This document shows positions 1 to 13,300 of a stretch of 64,000 nucleotides of DNA, piece by piece. Source of the DNA: Protaetia brevitarsis (lineage: Eukaryota; Arthropoda; Insecta; Coleoptera; Scarabaeidae); assembly GCA_004143645.1 (NCBI GenBank), contig RXPK01001257.1, positions 27,611 to 91,610 of the forward strand. The letters run 5' to 3'. A model generated the notes under the pieces. The model had not been told where the DNA came from and did no database searches. It worked only from the letters and a program-made list of their open reading frames with translations. Numbering within the stretch: the first letter of the stretch is position 1; each line of letters opens with the position of its first letter. The translations under genes and the position numbers were made by a program.

Positions 1-1010
1 CTTCTAATCCTATTCCTTTCAGAAAGTGTAGGATGTCAGAGGGCCCCAGTCTAGCTAAGTCTCCCTCTTCGATTTCACATGCTCCCAGGTGCAATGCCCT
101 CGAGTTGCACAGTGCTACTACGCAGTTTGAGAGGAGGTGGATGGGTGTTTCATCCTGTTCCCCACAAAATCTACATTCAGAATCTTTTTCCAATCCAAGC
201 TTACTCAGGTGTCCTTTCAATCTACAATGGCCTGAAAGTATTCCTGTTAATATGCAAACGTTGTTCTTACTCAGGTTGATGCATTCTGTAAACCTCTTCT
301 GGTTATAAGTTCCCAGAAGAATTTTACTTTGCCTCATTCCCTCGAGATTTTCCCAGTAACTGGATTTTCTCTGCTCCATTTCTATTTTTAGTTTCTTCAG
401 TATTGTACTGCTACTTAACCCGCAAAAGGGTTCAGACCCTACAAAAGGCATTCCAGCCCCATTTTTTGCGAGATTATCCGTTATTTCGTTTCCTTCCACT
501 CCTGTATGACCTGGAACCCACAGGAGGGTTACTTTATTTCTTTTGCCTAGCTCATTTAATTTCCCTAGACCATCTTGAAACTGATTTCATATTAGCTCAG
601 CGCCTTGATGGCTGCTTGACTATCAGACATGATGATAATCTCCTGTTTCCGATAGTTCCTATCCATATTGAGCTGAACACATCTTTCAATAGCGTGTATT
701 TCCGCCTGAAATATACTTGGATATTTTCCCCAAGCTTTCGAAATATGTAGTTCTAGGCCCATATATTCCTATTCCAGTTCCTTCTGCCGTTTTGGAGCCA
801 TCAGTATATACCATTTGATGGTATTTCTATTCAAGTTCAAGATGGTGTAATGATCCCACTCGCTCCTGTTACTTAGATTTATGATGAATTCCTTCACAAA
901 GCTAAATTTTTTTAACATATCATCCCGGAGCATATCCCAGCTTTGATCACCGTCAGGAGATTGAGGCATATGCCTAATCATTCCTTCCTTGACCATTCTT
1001 AGTACGGAAA
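1..1010 (-). pseudogene. RNase H and C-terminal end of a non-LTR retrotransposon (LINE), edge-truncated
   Basis: Read on the minus strand, this gives the RNase H domain and following cysteine-rich tail of an I/R1/LOA-type LINE polyprotein. Recognisable pieces are the RNase H entry near 800-830 (corresponding to YTDGSKTAEGT in the sister copy), the DSQAA block near 620-640, the GHTGVEGNE block near 500, and a zinc-knuckle pattern CRFCGEQDET...H...C near 110-180. The frame is broken several times, so no protein is expected. The piece continues past base 1. The sister copy at 25400-26790 is a close match in the opposite orientation. Confidence 0.85.
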
Positions 1011-1108
1011 ACCCATTGGTAAACTAACACGTAGACTTAAGTGGTTGTTATCCACGCTACAGTCTGCTGAGTTTCTAGGGTGAACCTCAACATGGATCTT
1101 TTTCTGGT

Positions 1109-1144
1109 CGACGTTTCGTCCACACTCGCAAAGAACATCTTCAG
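1109..1144 (-). ncRNA. Hammerhead-ribozyme-like motif
   Basis: The minus strand reads CTGAAGA, one extra T, a possible stem GTTC/GGAC closing an 11-base loop, then GAAACGTC. CTGANGA and GAAA are the two conserved halves of the hammerhead core, and GTC is its usual cleavage triplet. Penelope-like and related retroelements are known to carry such ribozymes. The extra T before stem II departs from the canonical core, and stem I is weak, so activity is doubtful. A second motif with the same arrangement is at 44552-44594. Confidence 0.3.
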
Positions 1145-1185
1145 CTTCTGCTGGTACTGCTGTTTCAGTTTCAGGTCAACAACAG

Positions 1186-1512
1186 TCTAAAGCTTTTAAT
1201 TTAGTAGAGTGGAAAGAGGCAGTGGAAAATATAGGTGATTTGAAAAATCAGATAATTGCTGGTCGATCAACCAGAGATAATATTGTGCAATTAACATCTC
1301 CAAACAGAGTGGTCTATGCCCAAATCCTAGATAAAAGCATCGTCATGAGGACCACTAGAGGGTGCCCTCAAGGGGGAGTATTTTCACCACAGCTGTTTAT
1401 CTTGGTCGTGGATAATCTCATCAGGTCATTAAACGACAAAGGAATATGGACGCAGGGGTTCGCTGATGATATTGTCAGCCAGAAACCTACTGAGATTTGT
1501 ACAGGATATTAG
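1186..1512 (+). pseudogene. Reverse transcriptase fragment of an R1/LOA-type LINE
   Basis: The plus-strand frame carries the palm of a LINE reverse transcriptase. It begins with SKAFNLVEW (the degenerate first catalytic block), then GRSTRDNIVQL, RGCPQGGVFSPQLF and the active-site block GFADDIV, and stops soon after. RGCPQGGV...SP with xADDI is typical of the R1/LOA group. Fingers, endonuclease and RNase H are absent from this piece, so it is a fragment. It may come from the same element class as the neighbouring RNase H fragment, but it lies in opposite orientation. Confidence 0.8.
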
Positions 1513-3448
1513 AACACTGTGATGGCTAGTATAATTTAATGGGTAAAAGAAATGACAGTCTGTTGCCGTTGGATTGCGATCGCTCCATTTATAGATTTTA
1601 TTTAAAGATTTTTATTTCATTAATTTAAGAATTAGACCCTGCAACGGCATCTAGCAGTGAAGTTTCGAACTCCTTGCTCGTCACAACGAATCTTACCGTG
1701 ATAGCAAAAATTTAATGTCTCATTTTCGTTATTTATTTCCAAATTAATTAGTAATTCATTGTCAGTTAAATTTGCTTTTCATTCTTCAATTATTAGTCCA
1801 AGTTTCAGTCATTAAAACATTTTCTTTCATGTAAATTACTCCGCATTGTTAAGTTTGTCAGTGACTTATTTGATTCACGTCGTATTTTCCTTCTACCGCC
1901 CGCTTGCTTAGCAAGAGAGACGTATAGGCTTCGCACACCATCTTAGACGCGCTGTGCAAGTTGCTCCGTGAAAATTTAATTTAGTTACCACATTGTGGGA
2001 TTTTGTCGCGCGAGAAACTTCCAATATCGAGTGCATTATTTTTTTTCGTTACCTGGGGCTGCCAGGAGTTCTGTGTCTATTGCATCGATATTCCTGAAAA
2101 GGGTTTTATAACAGCAGCGTCAAGCCGGCATTCCTTTTGTTAATGGCGTCATCTTAGGTCACTGGTAAGCGGACTTCTCTATTACTACTATTACTATCTA
2201 CTACTACTACGTTATTTTGGCTTGAGTTAAATCAAGAGGGTGAATGAAGTACTTAATTTGGGAGACCAAATCCAGTTCGTTGAATTCGAAAGGGGACCAC
2301 GCCTTGACATCAGCGTAACGCGCTCAAACCACCATCCTGGACGCAATACACCGATACCGATAGAAATTTACCAGCTAAGTCGTATATTTTATTTTATTGT
2401 TTTCTTTTTCTTGCACCAAATTAATATTTTATTATTTTATTTTATTATTTTTGAAATCCTATCACATGACACAAACCTTCCGGCCAACATTACTAACCTA
2501 GATATTAAGAATCAAATCTATATTTCGGAATTACATCATAATTAGTTGTTTAATTTTTTTTTCCTTGCACAATCATCTCCTATAGTTTAATTTATTACTT
2601 AAGTATAGAGGTTAAGACCGAACACAAATGTATTATCATCGTAACCTATGTTAAGATTTAATCTAATTGTAGTTCAATATGTTTTTTTTATTATTTTGCA
2701 TTTTATTTGTTTTGTTAAATATACAGTGTCATCCAAAATTTGTGTTTCGACCAAATTATTTCGATCCAAGACCACCTGCAGTTCTTTTGGAGATTCCATG
2801 TCAGATGGCTCCTAACAAACAAAGAAAATCCTAACGTAATTCCCAACGCTATAATTATATCTGACTCATTTTAACTTTTAACCCTCAAACATTGGTTTGA
2901 ATCTCGACTACAGATAGGTACAAATCCCGTAATAATTTACATTTCTCAGCACTGGATCCCTATTCTCCCTCCCCCACACCTTACCTCCTAATAAAATTTT
3001 AAACCCATCTCGAATATATATCTTTTACATCCCCTAGGGTACCCACAGTGACATCCCTTCACCCCAGCACCACCATGGATGTAAAAAAACACGGAATAAT
3101 TTCTCTCAGAAGATGCGGGCACGTCTTGAATAAGGCCCTTCATATATGTTTCTTCTTAGCACCGGCTAATCCGTTATGCACCCCTTGCACTTTGTCTTGG
3201 CTGGCCGCGAAGTTAATTTGGGGTGGCGCTCAGGGATTTGGTGGAAGGTATTTTTTTTTTATCTTTTATCCAGACCGGGTGGTGCAATTTGCGCTCGAAG
3301 AAGGCAGTTTTTTTTTTTTTATTACGGTACTCAAGTCAGGTTCCGGATTCTAATTAAAAAAGGCGACTTTGTAATACTTAGTTGATTCTCGCGAAGAAAG
3401 ATGTCGTTGTTTAGTTTTACCGCCCTTATCTCAACGCATTTACGTATA
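1513..3448. other. No gene recognised; AT-rich spacer with an (ACT)n tract
   Basis: No convincing coding frame or RNA gene was seen. There is a short imperfect ACT/CTA microsatellite at about 2181-2210 and poly-T runs near 3250 and 3310. The segment 1870-2140 is somewhat richer in CpG and looks single-copy in this window. Confidence 0.6.
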
Positions 3449-5596
3449 CAGGGTGTCCCACCGAACGGGGACATAACTTTATAGCACTTTCAATATACAG
3501 GGTGTTGATATCAACTTTCTTATTTTAAATGGAATGGTATATTTTTTATCGGTCTAATGAATTTGGCGAGTCATTTGTAACTAGTTTATATCAAGGTTCC
3601 CTATCCCTAAACTCGACCGTTTTTAAAATATTTTCATTTTCGTTAATGTTTGACATTTGCACTCTTTCAAATAAAATCAAATATTTCATGAGATAGCAGA
3701 TATTTAGTGGTTCTACTAAAGTCCATGTAAATACAATGACGTAGCTATAAGGTGTTATAGCAATAATCACTGAATCACATACAGGCTGTTCAAAAACGCG
3801 CCTCCAATGTGGATACCTTTAAGCTAACAAAACTTTTTTCTTTCAAATGGAACATGATATTTTTTACTACAGCATTGAATGCAGTGCAAAATTCTACATC
3901 GATTGATATTAGGGTTTGGTATATCTATTTTTAATAGTTTTTGAAGTAATAGCATTTTTTGCAAAAAATGGCTAAAAGTACGCCTAAATTCCAAGTTTCA
4001 AGCAAATGAAATGAGCTTTTTCCTACAAAACACTCTGTACATTATTTGCCTAACTTATCTAAATATTTATGTTTCAGATATCTAACGTTCACTAGTTTCT
4101 TACTAATAGTAATGTCTTTTAGTCATAGAGAACGTACATTAATTATTAGATATAAGTAGGCCATGAGATGTGCTAACAAATAAGTGATATCCATTGTTGG
4201 TAATTTACCAAATTGTGCAGTGATAAACCTATGCAGTATTAACAAGTCATATCTTTTATTAGTAAGTCCTAATGGTCTCAACTCCTTCACACATTTTCTT
4301 CTAACAAGTAAAATATTGTAAATCGAAAGAAATAAGAACAACATTGAAAGTTACATATACAAATAACATTTTAGACTTATTCTACATTCATGAAGAATGT
4401 AACAATGATTAGATACCTACACTTATTTGCAATGAATAAAAACCTCAAAAAAAAAATACAAAAGGAAATTAAAGCAGATATCCTAAATATACCTATAATA
4501 TTTCAAATATTGTTCACTTACTAGACCAGGTATTTTCTTTGTAGGGGAACCGTTTGACATGGAATCTCCGAAAACAATGCAGCCTCTTGGCTTTTTTTTG
4601 TATTAAACTAGGTATTAAACGATACAGACAGTTAACATAAATCAGGAACAAACTATTAAAAGTCTTCGAAATTGTCCAATATAAATGTTCTTTCAGAATA
4701 ATAGTTTCTTAGTTTTTTTTTTAATTTGACTTATTTTCAATGTATTTAATAAGCAGGGAAAATATTAACATGTAATTTGCGGTCGCATAATAATTATGGC
4801 TTATTAATATTTTATAATTACAATTACATAAAATTTGCTAATAATTGGAAAACTTCCAATGATAAATATCTCAGGTATGGAAACCAAACAATGCAAAAAA
4901 AGATAACGCATCATTCTAAAAAATAATATACAGAGTGTTTTTAGGAAAAAATATTTTATTTACTCGAAACTTGGAAATTAGTCATATTTTAGGCAATAAA
5001 TACTAATATCTCAAAAACTATCAAAAACAGGTATACCAAACCCTAATGTCAATCGATGTAGAATTTTACGCTGCATTCAATGCTGTAGTAAAAAATACCA
5101 TGTTCCGTTTGAAATAAAAAAGTTTTGTTGGTTTAAAGGTATCCACATTGGAGATGCGTTTTGAACACCCTGTATGTGATTTGGTCATTATTGCCATAAG
5201 ACTTTCTACCTACGTCTTTGTACTTACATCGACATTAGTAGAGCCACTAAATATCTGATACCTCATTAGCTATTTAATTTTATTTGAAACAGTGCAAACG
5301 TCAAAAAATCAACAAAATTGCAAATATCTCAAAAACGGTTGAGTTCAGGGATAGGGAACCAGATGTAAAATAATTGCAAATGACTCGATACATTCATTGT
5401 ACCGATAAAAATTGTACCATTCCATTTAAAATAAGAAAGTTAATATCAACACCCTGTATACCGAAAGTGCTATAAAGTTGAAAATATTTTCTTTAAGTAG
5501 ACCACAGTGGGCCATGACTACACTGCGAGTTTTAAAATCAAATTCATACAAGAAGTTAAAAAAAAATCTAATGACCCAGTTCGGTGGGACACCCTG
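3449..5596. mobile_element. Long inverted-repeat (foldback) DNA element with TA target duplication
   Basis: The left arm (about 3449-4045) reappears reversed at about 4925-5596. The termini are CAGGGTGTCCCACCGAAC and its reverse complement, flanked on both sides by TA (3447-3448 and 5597-5598), as expected of Tc1/mariner-type insertion. The arms contain further mirrored landmarks: TACAGGGTGTTGATATCAAC near 3494 with its complement near 5440, and a third ACAGG-type motif near 3780 mirrored near 5170. The roughly 0.9-kb centre has no transposase; a 73-codon frame at 4123-4344 (minus) is not convincing. It is therefore non-autonomous. Confidence 0.8.
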
Positions 5597-6704
5597 TATA
5601 ATCGTAAATTATTTAATTTCATCGTATTGCAGCGAAAATTAAAAAAAAAAATTCACCCCATACTATAGAGAAACTTATCATCCGGCTCCTAACGAACGGG
5701 GAAAAGGTTTTGTTTTAAAATATGACCGGTCAGCCTCACACACTATAAACACGGCTAGCGAATATTATTCTGCAAGTCCGCGGCAAAAGTACGGTTTAAT
5801 ATTTATAGGTCCGGCGGCCATAATCCAATTTGTGAGAGCACGGTGATATATAATGGGCCCCCGTGCGTTTTATAATAGGCGGAATGCGAGCTTCGAATTA
5901 ATTTATCGTTTTTTACGATGCATATTTCGTTTTCAGGATCCGCGCCGCTCGATGTTTCGGGGCGCTGTTGTCGGTACGGCCGAAGGGAAGGGTGGGGGAA
6001 GGGGGGGAAGCGGCAAGGCAATTTTATAGTTCAAATTTATGACAGTTCAGTTCTTTTATTCGAAAACACATTAACGAAAACCCAGCGGATAGTCCGAATG
6101 TTCATAATCAAAGGACTTTCAGTCCTAATATTGTTTATAGCTGTGGTACTACTGGCAGTTGTAAACTTGGCAATCATGCCTACGTGAATCGTAATTTATA
6201 TAGGTTTAGTATCACCCTCGTAGAGTAGCATAACCCCACCTTTTTTTTGCACCACGGGGTTTGATACCTAACAAATACCTAACTGACAGACTAAGGACCG
6301 ATTTCTTCAGTTAAGGATAACTATACGATAACTTTAACTGACAGATATAAGTGATAATACTTATTTTCTTCACCCATTGATGAATGTTATCCTTCGGATA
6401 TGTGGCGCAAAAGTTATCTGTTACTCGACCCTACCGATAAATTATTATCCTCAAGATAATGGGTACGTATTGCATTAACATAACCTTATTACTTTTATTT
6501 ATAATGGTGGAAAGGCAGGCGAGAAAGCTTTGGTGGTTTAGATGAAAAAAAAACGAATAAAAAAGTGTGTGAAATGGATTTATTAATGGACTTATATTAA
6601 TTTAATTTGTCTCTGTCCTTTCTTGTATTCTAAAACAATCTAGAATTAATGGAAACAAATGAAAATTTTAACTCATAAATTTAATGCATTATAAATATGT
6701 GCAT
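5597..6704. other. No gene recognised; includes a CpG-rich unique block
   Basis: The segment 5690-6010 is notably richer in G+C and CpG than its surroundings (GGCGGCC, GGGCCCCC, GCGCCGCTC) and resembles nothing else in the window. The rest is AT-rich. It could be a conserved non-coding or promoter segment, but no exon was identified. Confidence 0.5.
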
Positions 6705-7220
6705 ACTATACAGGCTATTTCACGTAACTGGTTCATTAAAATTTATGATGTTCTATTATTTACTTATATTTGAGATTTTGGCACCAGTACCTGTTCGATT
6801 GGAACTATAAATGCAAAATACCTTAACCAAAATATCACTTCCGGTTGACCGGAAATGGATGTCAACTTTGTTATTTTAAATAGAATGATCTAATTTTTTA
6901 TTCATTTTTGGATTCTACAACTATAAATACGTCAGTTTTCATTAGCTATTCCTATAGCCACATGTTGCCGTTTTTGAGTTATTTAAGTTTTTCTTTTTTT
7001 TTTAATCATAATCATTGCATCATTGAGAAACTAATATCTCGGTTAATACTGCAAGTAGAGACTCCAAATTTGCTATGTTATGAATGTAGATATAACTCTA
7101 AGAAACGGTAAGCACACTTTACATTCTAACATACAGGGTGTTCAAAACTGAGGAACAAAGTGACATATTTTCAAATCCAGAAAACTCATTTTTTTTTAAA
7201 TAGAACACCCTGTATTTTAA
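6705..7220. repeat. Dispersed repeat carrying ACAGGGTGTTC ends
   Basis: The block 6855-6900 (TCAACTTTGTTATTTTAAAT) resembles the arm of the inverted-repeat element at 3500-3540. ATACAGGGTGTTC near 7133 faces GAACACCCTGTAT near 7203. This is probably a decayed fragment of the same repeat superfamily. Exact boundaries are unclear. Confidence 0.5.
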
Positions 7221-7377
7221 TTCGGAATTAGGAAGTAAATATCATCCCCTATCGCTTTATATGAGCATTCCCTATACCTATTTTTAATATATTTTGAGAT
7301 ATGAGCGACTTTTTGTTAAACAGACTAAGTAGCCCTATCTTTAAATATTTGTAGCTGGCTCTGAAATGGATTCACGT

Positions 7378-8684
7378 CAATCACTATTTTTTAATTGAAG
7401 TGTTCTAAATAAAAAACAAACGTATTTATTATCATTTTATTTGAATAAGCCAATAAAAATGAAAAATACTCATTTTTAAGTCTAGCGTTGGCTGGTGCCA
7501 GGTACAAACCCTATGGCTTTTTTCATATCTTCGGTAGTGGCGCTCTCATGGCGTTTCCTTGTGGCCTCTAAAACAATGCCAATTGTATTAGATCATACCA
7601 TGAATAAAACATCGTACAACATTATCAACACTACTAATACATTTGGAGCATTTACAATAATTGGAGTGGTAGCTACATTCTAATACCTACGATACTTATT
7701 TTTACTTTATTTCATAATATTTGAAAACATTCTACGTACAAACAATAAAACAACACAACGTATTCCAACCTCTATTTGAGGTTATGCCGCTTATCTACCG
7801 AAATGAATCTCTTAAGTAAATCAACTAGCAATTTATCTAGTAGATGCAGTATATATATGATGCATAAAATTCCTACAATTACATTATTAAACGATTTCTG
7901 TACATAGCGATATTGAGCATTCCAATTATCTTATAAATGCCATAACATGTTCAAAGTTTTGCTTACCTCGTAGTCACCACAAAAACTAAAACACACCCCG
8001 CAACAATTAATTACACAGCTAACCCTAATCTGCCCTAATCGTATACTATTATAAACTAGAACATGTAACGGACAAACGAATGAAAACGTTGATGATACGC
8101 ACGTGCGCGTATGCATTCTATGTACCTAATCCATAGACGCATAAACAATACTAAATCATATAACACCGGCACCGTAATGAATAGAGGTGTTGTGTTGACG
8201 TTCGCAACTTACAAATATTACAAATAATACAAAACACGGATATATTAATAGAAAAGTTACAGCGCTCAACTTAGATACTAATTAAATCATATTAGATATA
8301 TATTATCTAATTTAATCTTTAAACTATCCTTTTGAATAGGTACATACCTACTTAATATGTATGCATATTTTACCCATTTTATATTATTCGTCCTACACAC
8401 TAAATGTACAAAAGCAAAAATTCAATCTTTTTTTTTTATATGAAATAAATATTTACAGAAATACAAAGCAAAATATTCTTGCAGAGTTATGAAAAATATA
8501 TTGAGAAAACATTTGCAATAAAATATTATTAATGCTACATAACATATATGTATTTTAAGTTTTCCTAATATATTTTCTATAATATATTTTATGCATATTA
8601 TATTAATATAACTAATATTCAAGAAAGATTTAATATTTTTTAAATATTTATAAAATATGAAATAAATATAGTTGGTCACTGGGG
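7378..8684 (-). mobile_element. 1.7-kb repeat family, copy A (truncated)
   Basis: This is a close copy of the elements at 22491-24173, 44707-46420 (reverse) and 53336-55043. It lacks about 400 bases at the CCCTAACAGCC end and keeps the other terminus, TTGGTCACTGGGG, at 8672-8684. Read on the minus strand it holds an open 61-codon frame at 7931-8116, a splice donor (CGAG|GTAAGC) near 7965, and an acceptor (TTGTTTTAG) followed by a short second reading frame near 7490-7575. Strand is given by this inferred transcription direction. No transposase is present. Confidence 0.8.
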
Positions 8685-9328
8685 TTGTGTTATAATTTTT
8701 CCATACGCTGTCATAAAAAACAAGTAGATTGTATTTTAAATATTTTTTTTTTTTCATGTGCTTTCTTGAAACACTACAATAGCTCTAATGTCTTCGATAA
8801 TCTATAACAGATTGTTCGAAGCGAGCTTCCAAGTTTTAAAATCCCATCTATAAATCATTCAATTTCGCTTCGACCATCGTCTGGCGATATTTTAAAAACT
8901 TCAAAGCAATCAAAGAAGCATTAGAGGTAGTAAAATCAGTACGGCCCTTATAAATTATTTTCGGTAAAGTTTTAAATCGTCGATATTAACGGCGAAGCGC
9001 CTCCACACACTTTGACAAAACAAAATCGTAAATCATCGAGTAGGACGGCGCTCCATTTGGCCCTCAACCTCGTTGTTGATATCTGGCCCGTATATAATTA
9101 CAATTAAGCCAAGAGAGATATACCGGCAGATTATGACAACGGTGGTAATTATTGCAGATATCGCAAATCATCTCGGAATTACGTAGTTATTGTCAGATGC
9201 CAGCGTTTGATTTGATGAATAGATAGATAACCCGTCGGACGGGACGCGTATCCTAGTATGTTAATGACAATCGTGTGTATTGTGCGTTACCTTCCTGAGG
9301 GAAGTCATTAATAATTGTGGTCCGAGGT
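8685..9328. other. No gene recognised; unique spacer
   Basis: The segment 8800-9330 is moderately GC-rich, with no repeat partner seen in the window and no supported reading frame. Confidence 0.5.
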
Positions 9329-10392
9329 AAATTGATTAATTGGTAAGATGTTTTCGCGGGCAAAATCAATAATGTTAGACTAAAATTGTTCTAATAGCAA
9401 TATTTTTTTTACATATACAGGGACGGACTCAGATATTAAAATGTAATTATCTCACCACTGCTTCAAGATATAACCCTGATATTTTGCACTTATATTTGCA
9501 TCAACGTCCCCTTGTACCCGTTAAATTTTCCGCAGTTAAACATCAAACACCCTGTATACATAATTTCTTCAGTATAAACCTCCCTAGTGAATATCATAAA
9601 TTGATTAATTGGTGAGATGTTTTCGCGGTAAAAAACAATAATATTAAAGCAAAATGATTCTAATAGCAATATTTTTACATATACAGGGACGGACTCAGAT
9701 ATTAAAACGTAATTATCTCACCACTGCTTCGAGATATAGCCCCGATATTTTGCACTATATATTTGCATCAACGTCCCCTTGTGCCGGTTAAATTTTCCGC
9801 AGTTAAACATCGAACACCCTGTATACATAATTTTCTTCAGTATAAACCCTAATGAACATCATAAATTGATTAATTAGTAAGATGTTTTTGCGAGCAAAAT
9901 CAATAATATTAAAGGAAAATTATGCCAATAGCAATATTTTTTTACATATACAGGGACGGCTTCAGATATTAAAACGTAATTATCTCACCACTGCTTCGAG
10001 ATATAGCTCTGATATTTTGCACACATACTTGAATCATCACCCCCCTGTACCCGGTCAATTTTCCCCAGTTAAACATCAAACACCCTGTATACTTAATTTC
10101 TTCAGTATAAACCCGAATGAACATGATAAATTGATTAATTAGTAAGATGTTTTCGCTGGCAAAATCAATAATATTAAAGCAAAATTATTCTAATAGCAAT
10201 ATTTTTTACATATACAGGGACGGACTCGGATATTTAAAGTAATTATCTCACCACTGCTTCGAGATAAAGCCCTGATTTTTTGCACACATATTTGCATCAA
10301 CACCCTCTTGTACCCGTCCAATTTTCCGCAGTTAAACATCAAACACCCTGTATACATAACTTCTTTAGTATAAATCCTAATGAACATCACCT
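9329..10392. repeat. Tandem array, about 266-bp unit, four copies
   Basis: The landmark ATACAGGGACGG falls at about 9415, 9681, 9948 and 10212, so the period is 264-267 bases. Each unit also holds CACCACTGCTTC, a GTTAAACATC...CACCCTGTATA segment, and TTGATTAATT...AAGATGTTTT. Units differ by scattered substitutions and small indels. An ACAGGG motif and a CACCCTGTAT motif face each other within each unit, as in other repeats of this window. Small frames inside the array (for example 9882-10142) follow the repeat and are not genes. Confidence 0.9.
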
Positions 10393-13300
10393 TCATAAAA
10401 AATTCAAAGGTAATTCTCATAATTTTTCCCCATTCCCTTCACTACAACCCTTATTTCTGTCATTCCGATTAGAACGTATTCGTTAAAGGAAGACATTAAT
10501 ACAGCATTCCACCCTTCATTAAAGATTAACACCACATAAGCGTGTGGTAAGACTGAAACGTCGTTTGTTTGGTGAAACGGGCCCTTGCAACGATGCGGTA
10601 AGCGTTAGCCGGTAATGAAGGGCACTAGTAAACCCATTAAACCTTTCAGAGTTTTATGTAGTGGCTTTGAGGTGCTCCCGAGACCTCTGCTATATGTCTA
10701 GCGAGCGTGCGGCTTCTTCAGTCGTGGAAAAGGTCTGATTCTTATGTGGATGTCTGGCTAGCTCCTTAGAGTTGCTTTTGTGTTTTTTTTCTTCTCTTCT
10801 TCCGTGTGCAATGGAAACGGAGTGAATGGGGGATAGGGGAGGGAGTAACCCGTTGGGGATTCTCCTTTGTGAGGTGGGAGATGAAATTTTCATTATGGTC
10901 TGGGGGTGCTTCATCAGAAGGGGATCTAAAGGGTGTTGTCTTGTCTGTCTAAAGGTTAGATTACCGATCTTGTTATTTGATATAGTTGTATCGTAGATTA
11001 GTTTCAGTGGACACAATAGCCCAAAAATAGAAAAAAATTCCTTTAATTACAAAATTTATCATTCGTAAGCCATAAGGAACGTGCAATACAAGCCAGTAAT
11101 TTTTCTCACCCATATATTACACGAAAAAATAGGATTTTCCACCATTTTCTCAGTGTAATATTTCACTTAGCAATTAACCCGCGCCCAATAATTACAAATG
11201 GACACGTCCGGCGTATAAAGTATTATCAAACAGAATAATTAGAATGAACTAAACTCCACGGACTAAACCGTAATAATTCTCAGTACGTTACTTTGGGTTC
11301 TAATTAAAAGCTGGGAGACCAAAAGCAATGATTAACTGCCCCTTTACCGACGCTAAACAGCTAGGGGTCGGCGAGGGAAAAATGGCTGCTAATTTATCTT
11401 AAAAGGGGAACGTGTTTTTTTTTATTTTTTGTTTTTTTTGTGCTTTGCTGATTCAAGCTTAGATTCATCATTTTCGTTGTATTTACTATGTGTTCGATCG
11501 TATCTATTCGCGTATAGAAATCGTCTTATCAATTACAAACACCTCTGTTTTACTCTAGTAATTTTCCCAAAAATAAACATCTATCTAGCTATCAGATCTA
11601 CTCATGCTCCCATGATGTCATATTTAGACTTCCCAGAAATTCTTTTCTGAGGATAGTTTTGAAATACTCAAAAATTTCATTAATTAAATAAAAACACAAT
11701 TTATTCTATCAAGTAAATTTTTACTAAGGTCTATCATATAATAAAAAGAGATGGCTTTAATCTATTTCAGCGTGACATTTCCAGATTCGTTGTAATTCCC
11801 TCTCTAATCTTATCGTCTTAATTAAGTCTATCGTCCTATATATCGACTGCTTTACGTTTGTAGCTACCTACTCTGAGATTCTCCCAGCCCAATAGTAGAA
11901 ATCTTGTCCGTGCCAACCTATTGGACTGGCACGGGATATGACGTTTCCTTATCATCTTGGAAGAATCTGTAATTACTTAGGGTATAGTTAGGCCTATGTT
12001 ATACATACGCCTGTTTAATAATATGTAGTGCCCAACCAGTAATCTTAACATCACTATAGCAGTCTTCTTGAATTAATAAAATCAGAACAGCTGAGAAGGG
12101 ATAGACACAGAAGCCGTCTTCTTTGCCTAAGAAAGACCAAGGAGCCACGTGAAGACGGTATAGCTATCGGAACTGAAAGAGCATGCAGGCTGTCTTTTCC
12201 AAATCTAGAAGGACAATAACAATAGTTGGCTGGCTATCAGTAACGGAGCATAGAGGTAGTCCCCAGGTCCTGCTTCCAGAGTAAAGTTTCCCATGGTTTA
12301 TCTTATTCCAAGGCAAATGCTGGGAAATAACTTAAGTCGCTCCATGGGCGCTAATATAATAATAACTAATAGCTGACTGATTTATTATATTTTTGTTATT
12401 GTTATTAATAATCACAGGAAAATTGTTTAATTAGGGCAGGGACATTTCACAATTGTTATGAAATCCATCTAGTACTTAGCCTCCTGTAGTACTTTTGGGT
12501 GTAGCACTGGGTTTAGAATGAATTGTAATTCATAAATAAGTCTTCATGTTTTTATGTTCAGGTTATATTTCTGGATCATAGCATCACTTAGCATCCCTGC
12601 CTAAAGCATCCCCTTCAGTTTATCTAGTAACACTACTTGGCTGTGTGTAAGTCTAGACTGTAGTCTTATGGGTTTCTTTTACATCTAAAAAGAAAAAAAT
12701 GTGTTGCAGTAGCATATTTAGATTTATTTCCAAAAATAATTTTAATTATCCAGATCAAGCCCAGCTTACTTTATCAAGCAAATCGTTGGCAAAACGGTGC
12801 ATTTAATGGAAAGAGATAGTTATTAGGAGCTAACGTTCGATTCAAATTATCTCTTCGAACTATTGGTTCAATACTTTCCACTACAATTAACTAGTTCAAA
12901 GTCACTGATGCATACAGCCTGGATAAGGGAAACTTGTTTGAGTGGATCGTTTTGGTTATTACAGCGTTATTTGTGGTTGTGTGTGTTTATTTAGGAAGTA
13001 TATCTGTAGGAATGCGGGTAGTATTAGATAATGTTAATATTATTGAAATGATACAGAGATAAGAGTAATTAATTTTTGATTTTTCATATTTCTTTGCTTG
13101 CAAAACGTACTTGATCAAATATAATCAAAATCAATTGTAATAGTACTTAATCTTAATTTATCTCTCACGCTAAAGCTAATTCTTTACACCTTTATCAGAA
13201 TGCGTTGTACACAGAGATTCAAAATGATTTTCAAATCCGCTCCTATAGATAGTAACAGGGTGGAGGTATATGCCGCGTGTTTGTAATGAAGATTTGAACT

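Noticed and set aside
403..750. Plus-strand 115-codon ORF
   Set aside because: Lies opposite the minus-strand LINE RNase H text, which explains the region better.
7495..7683. 62-codon ORF on the plus strand of repeat copy A
   Set aside because: It spans the proposed intron end and exon 2 antisense and is not open in the other copies.
10690..11016. 108-codon ORF as a gene
   Set aside because: No family resemblance, no conserved repeats or splice context, and length is within chance for this much sequence.
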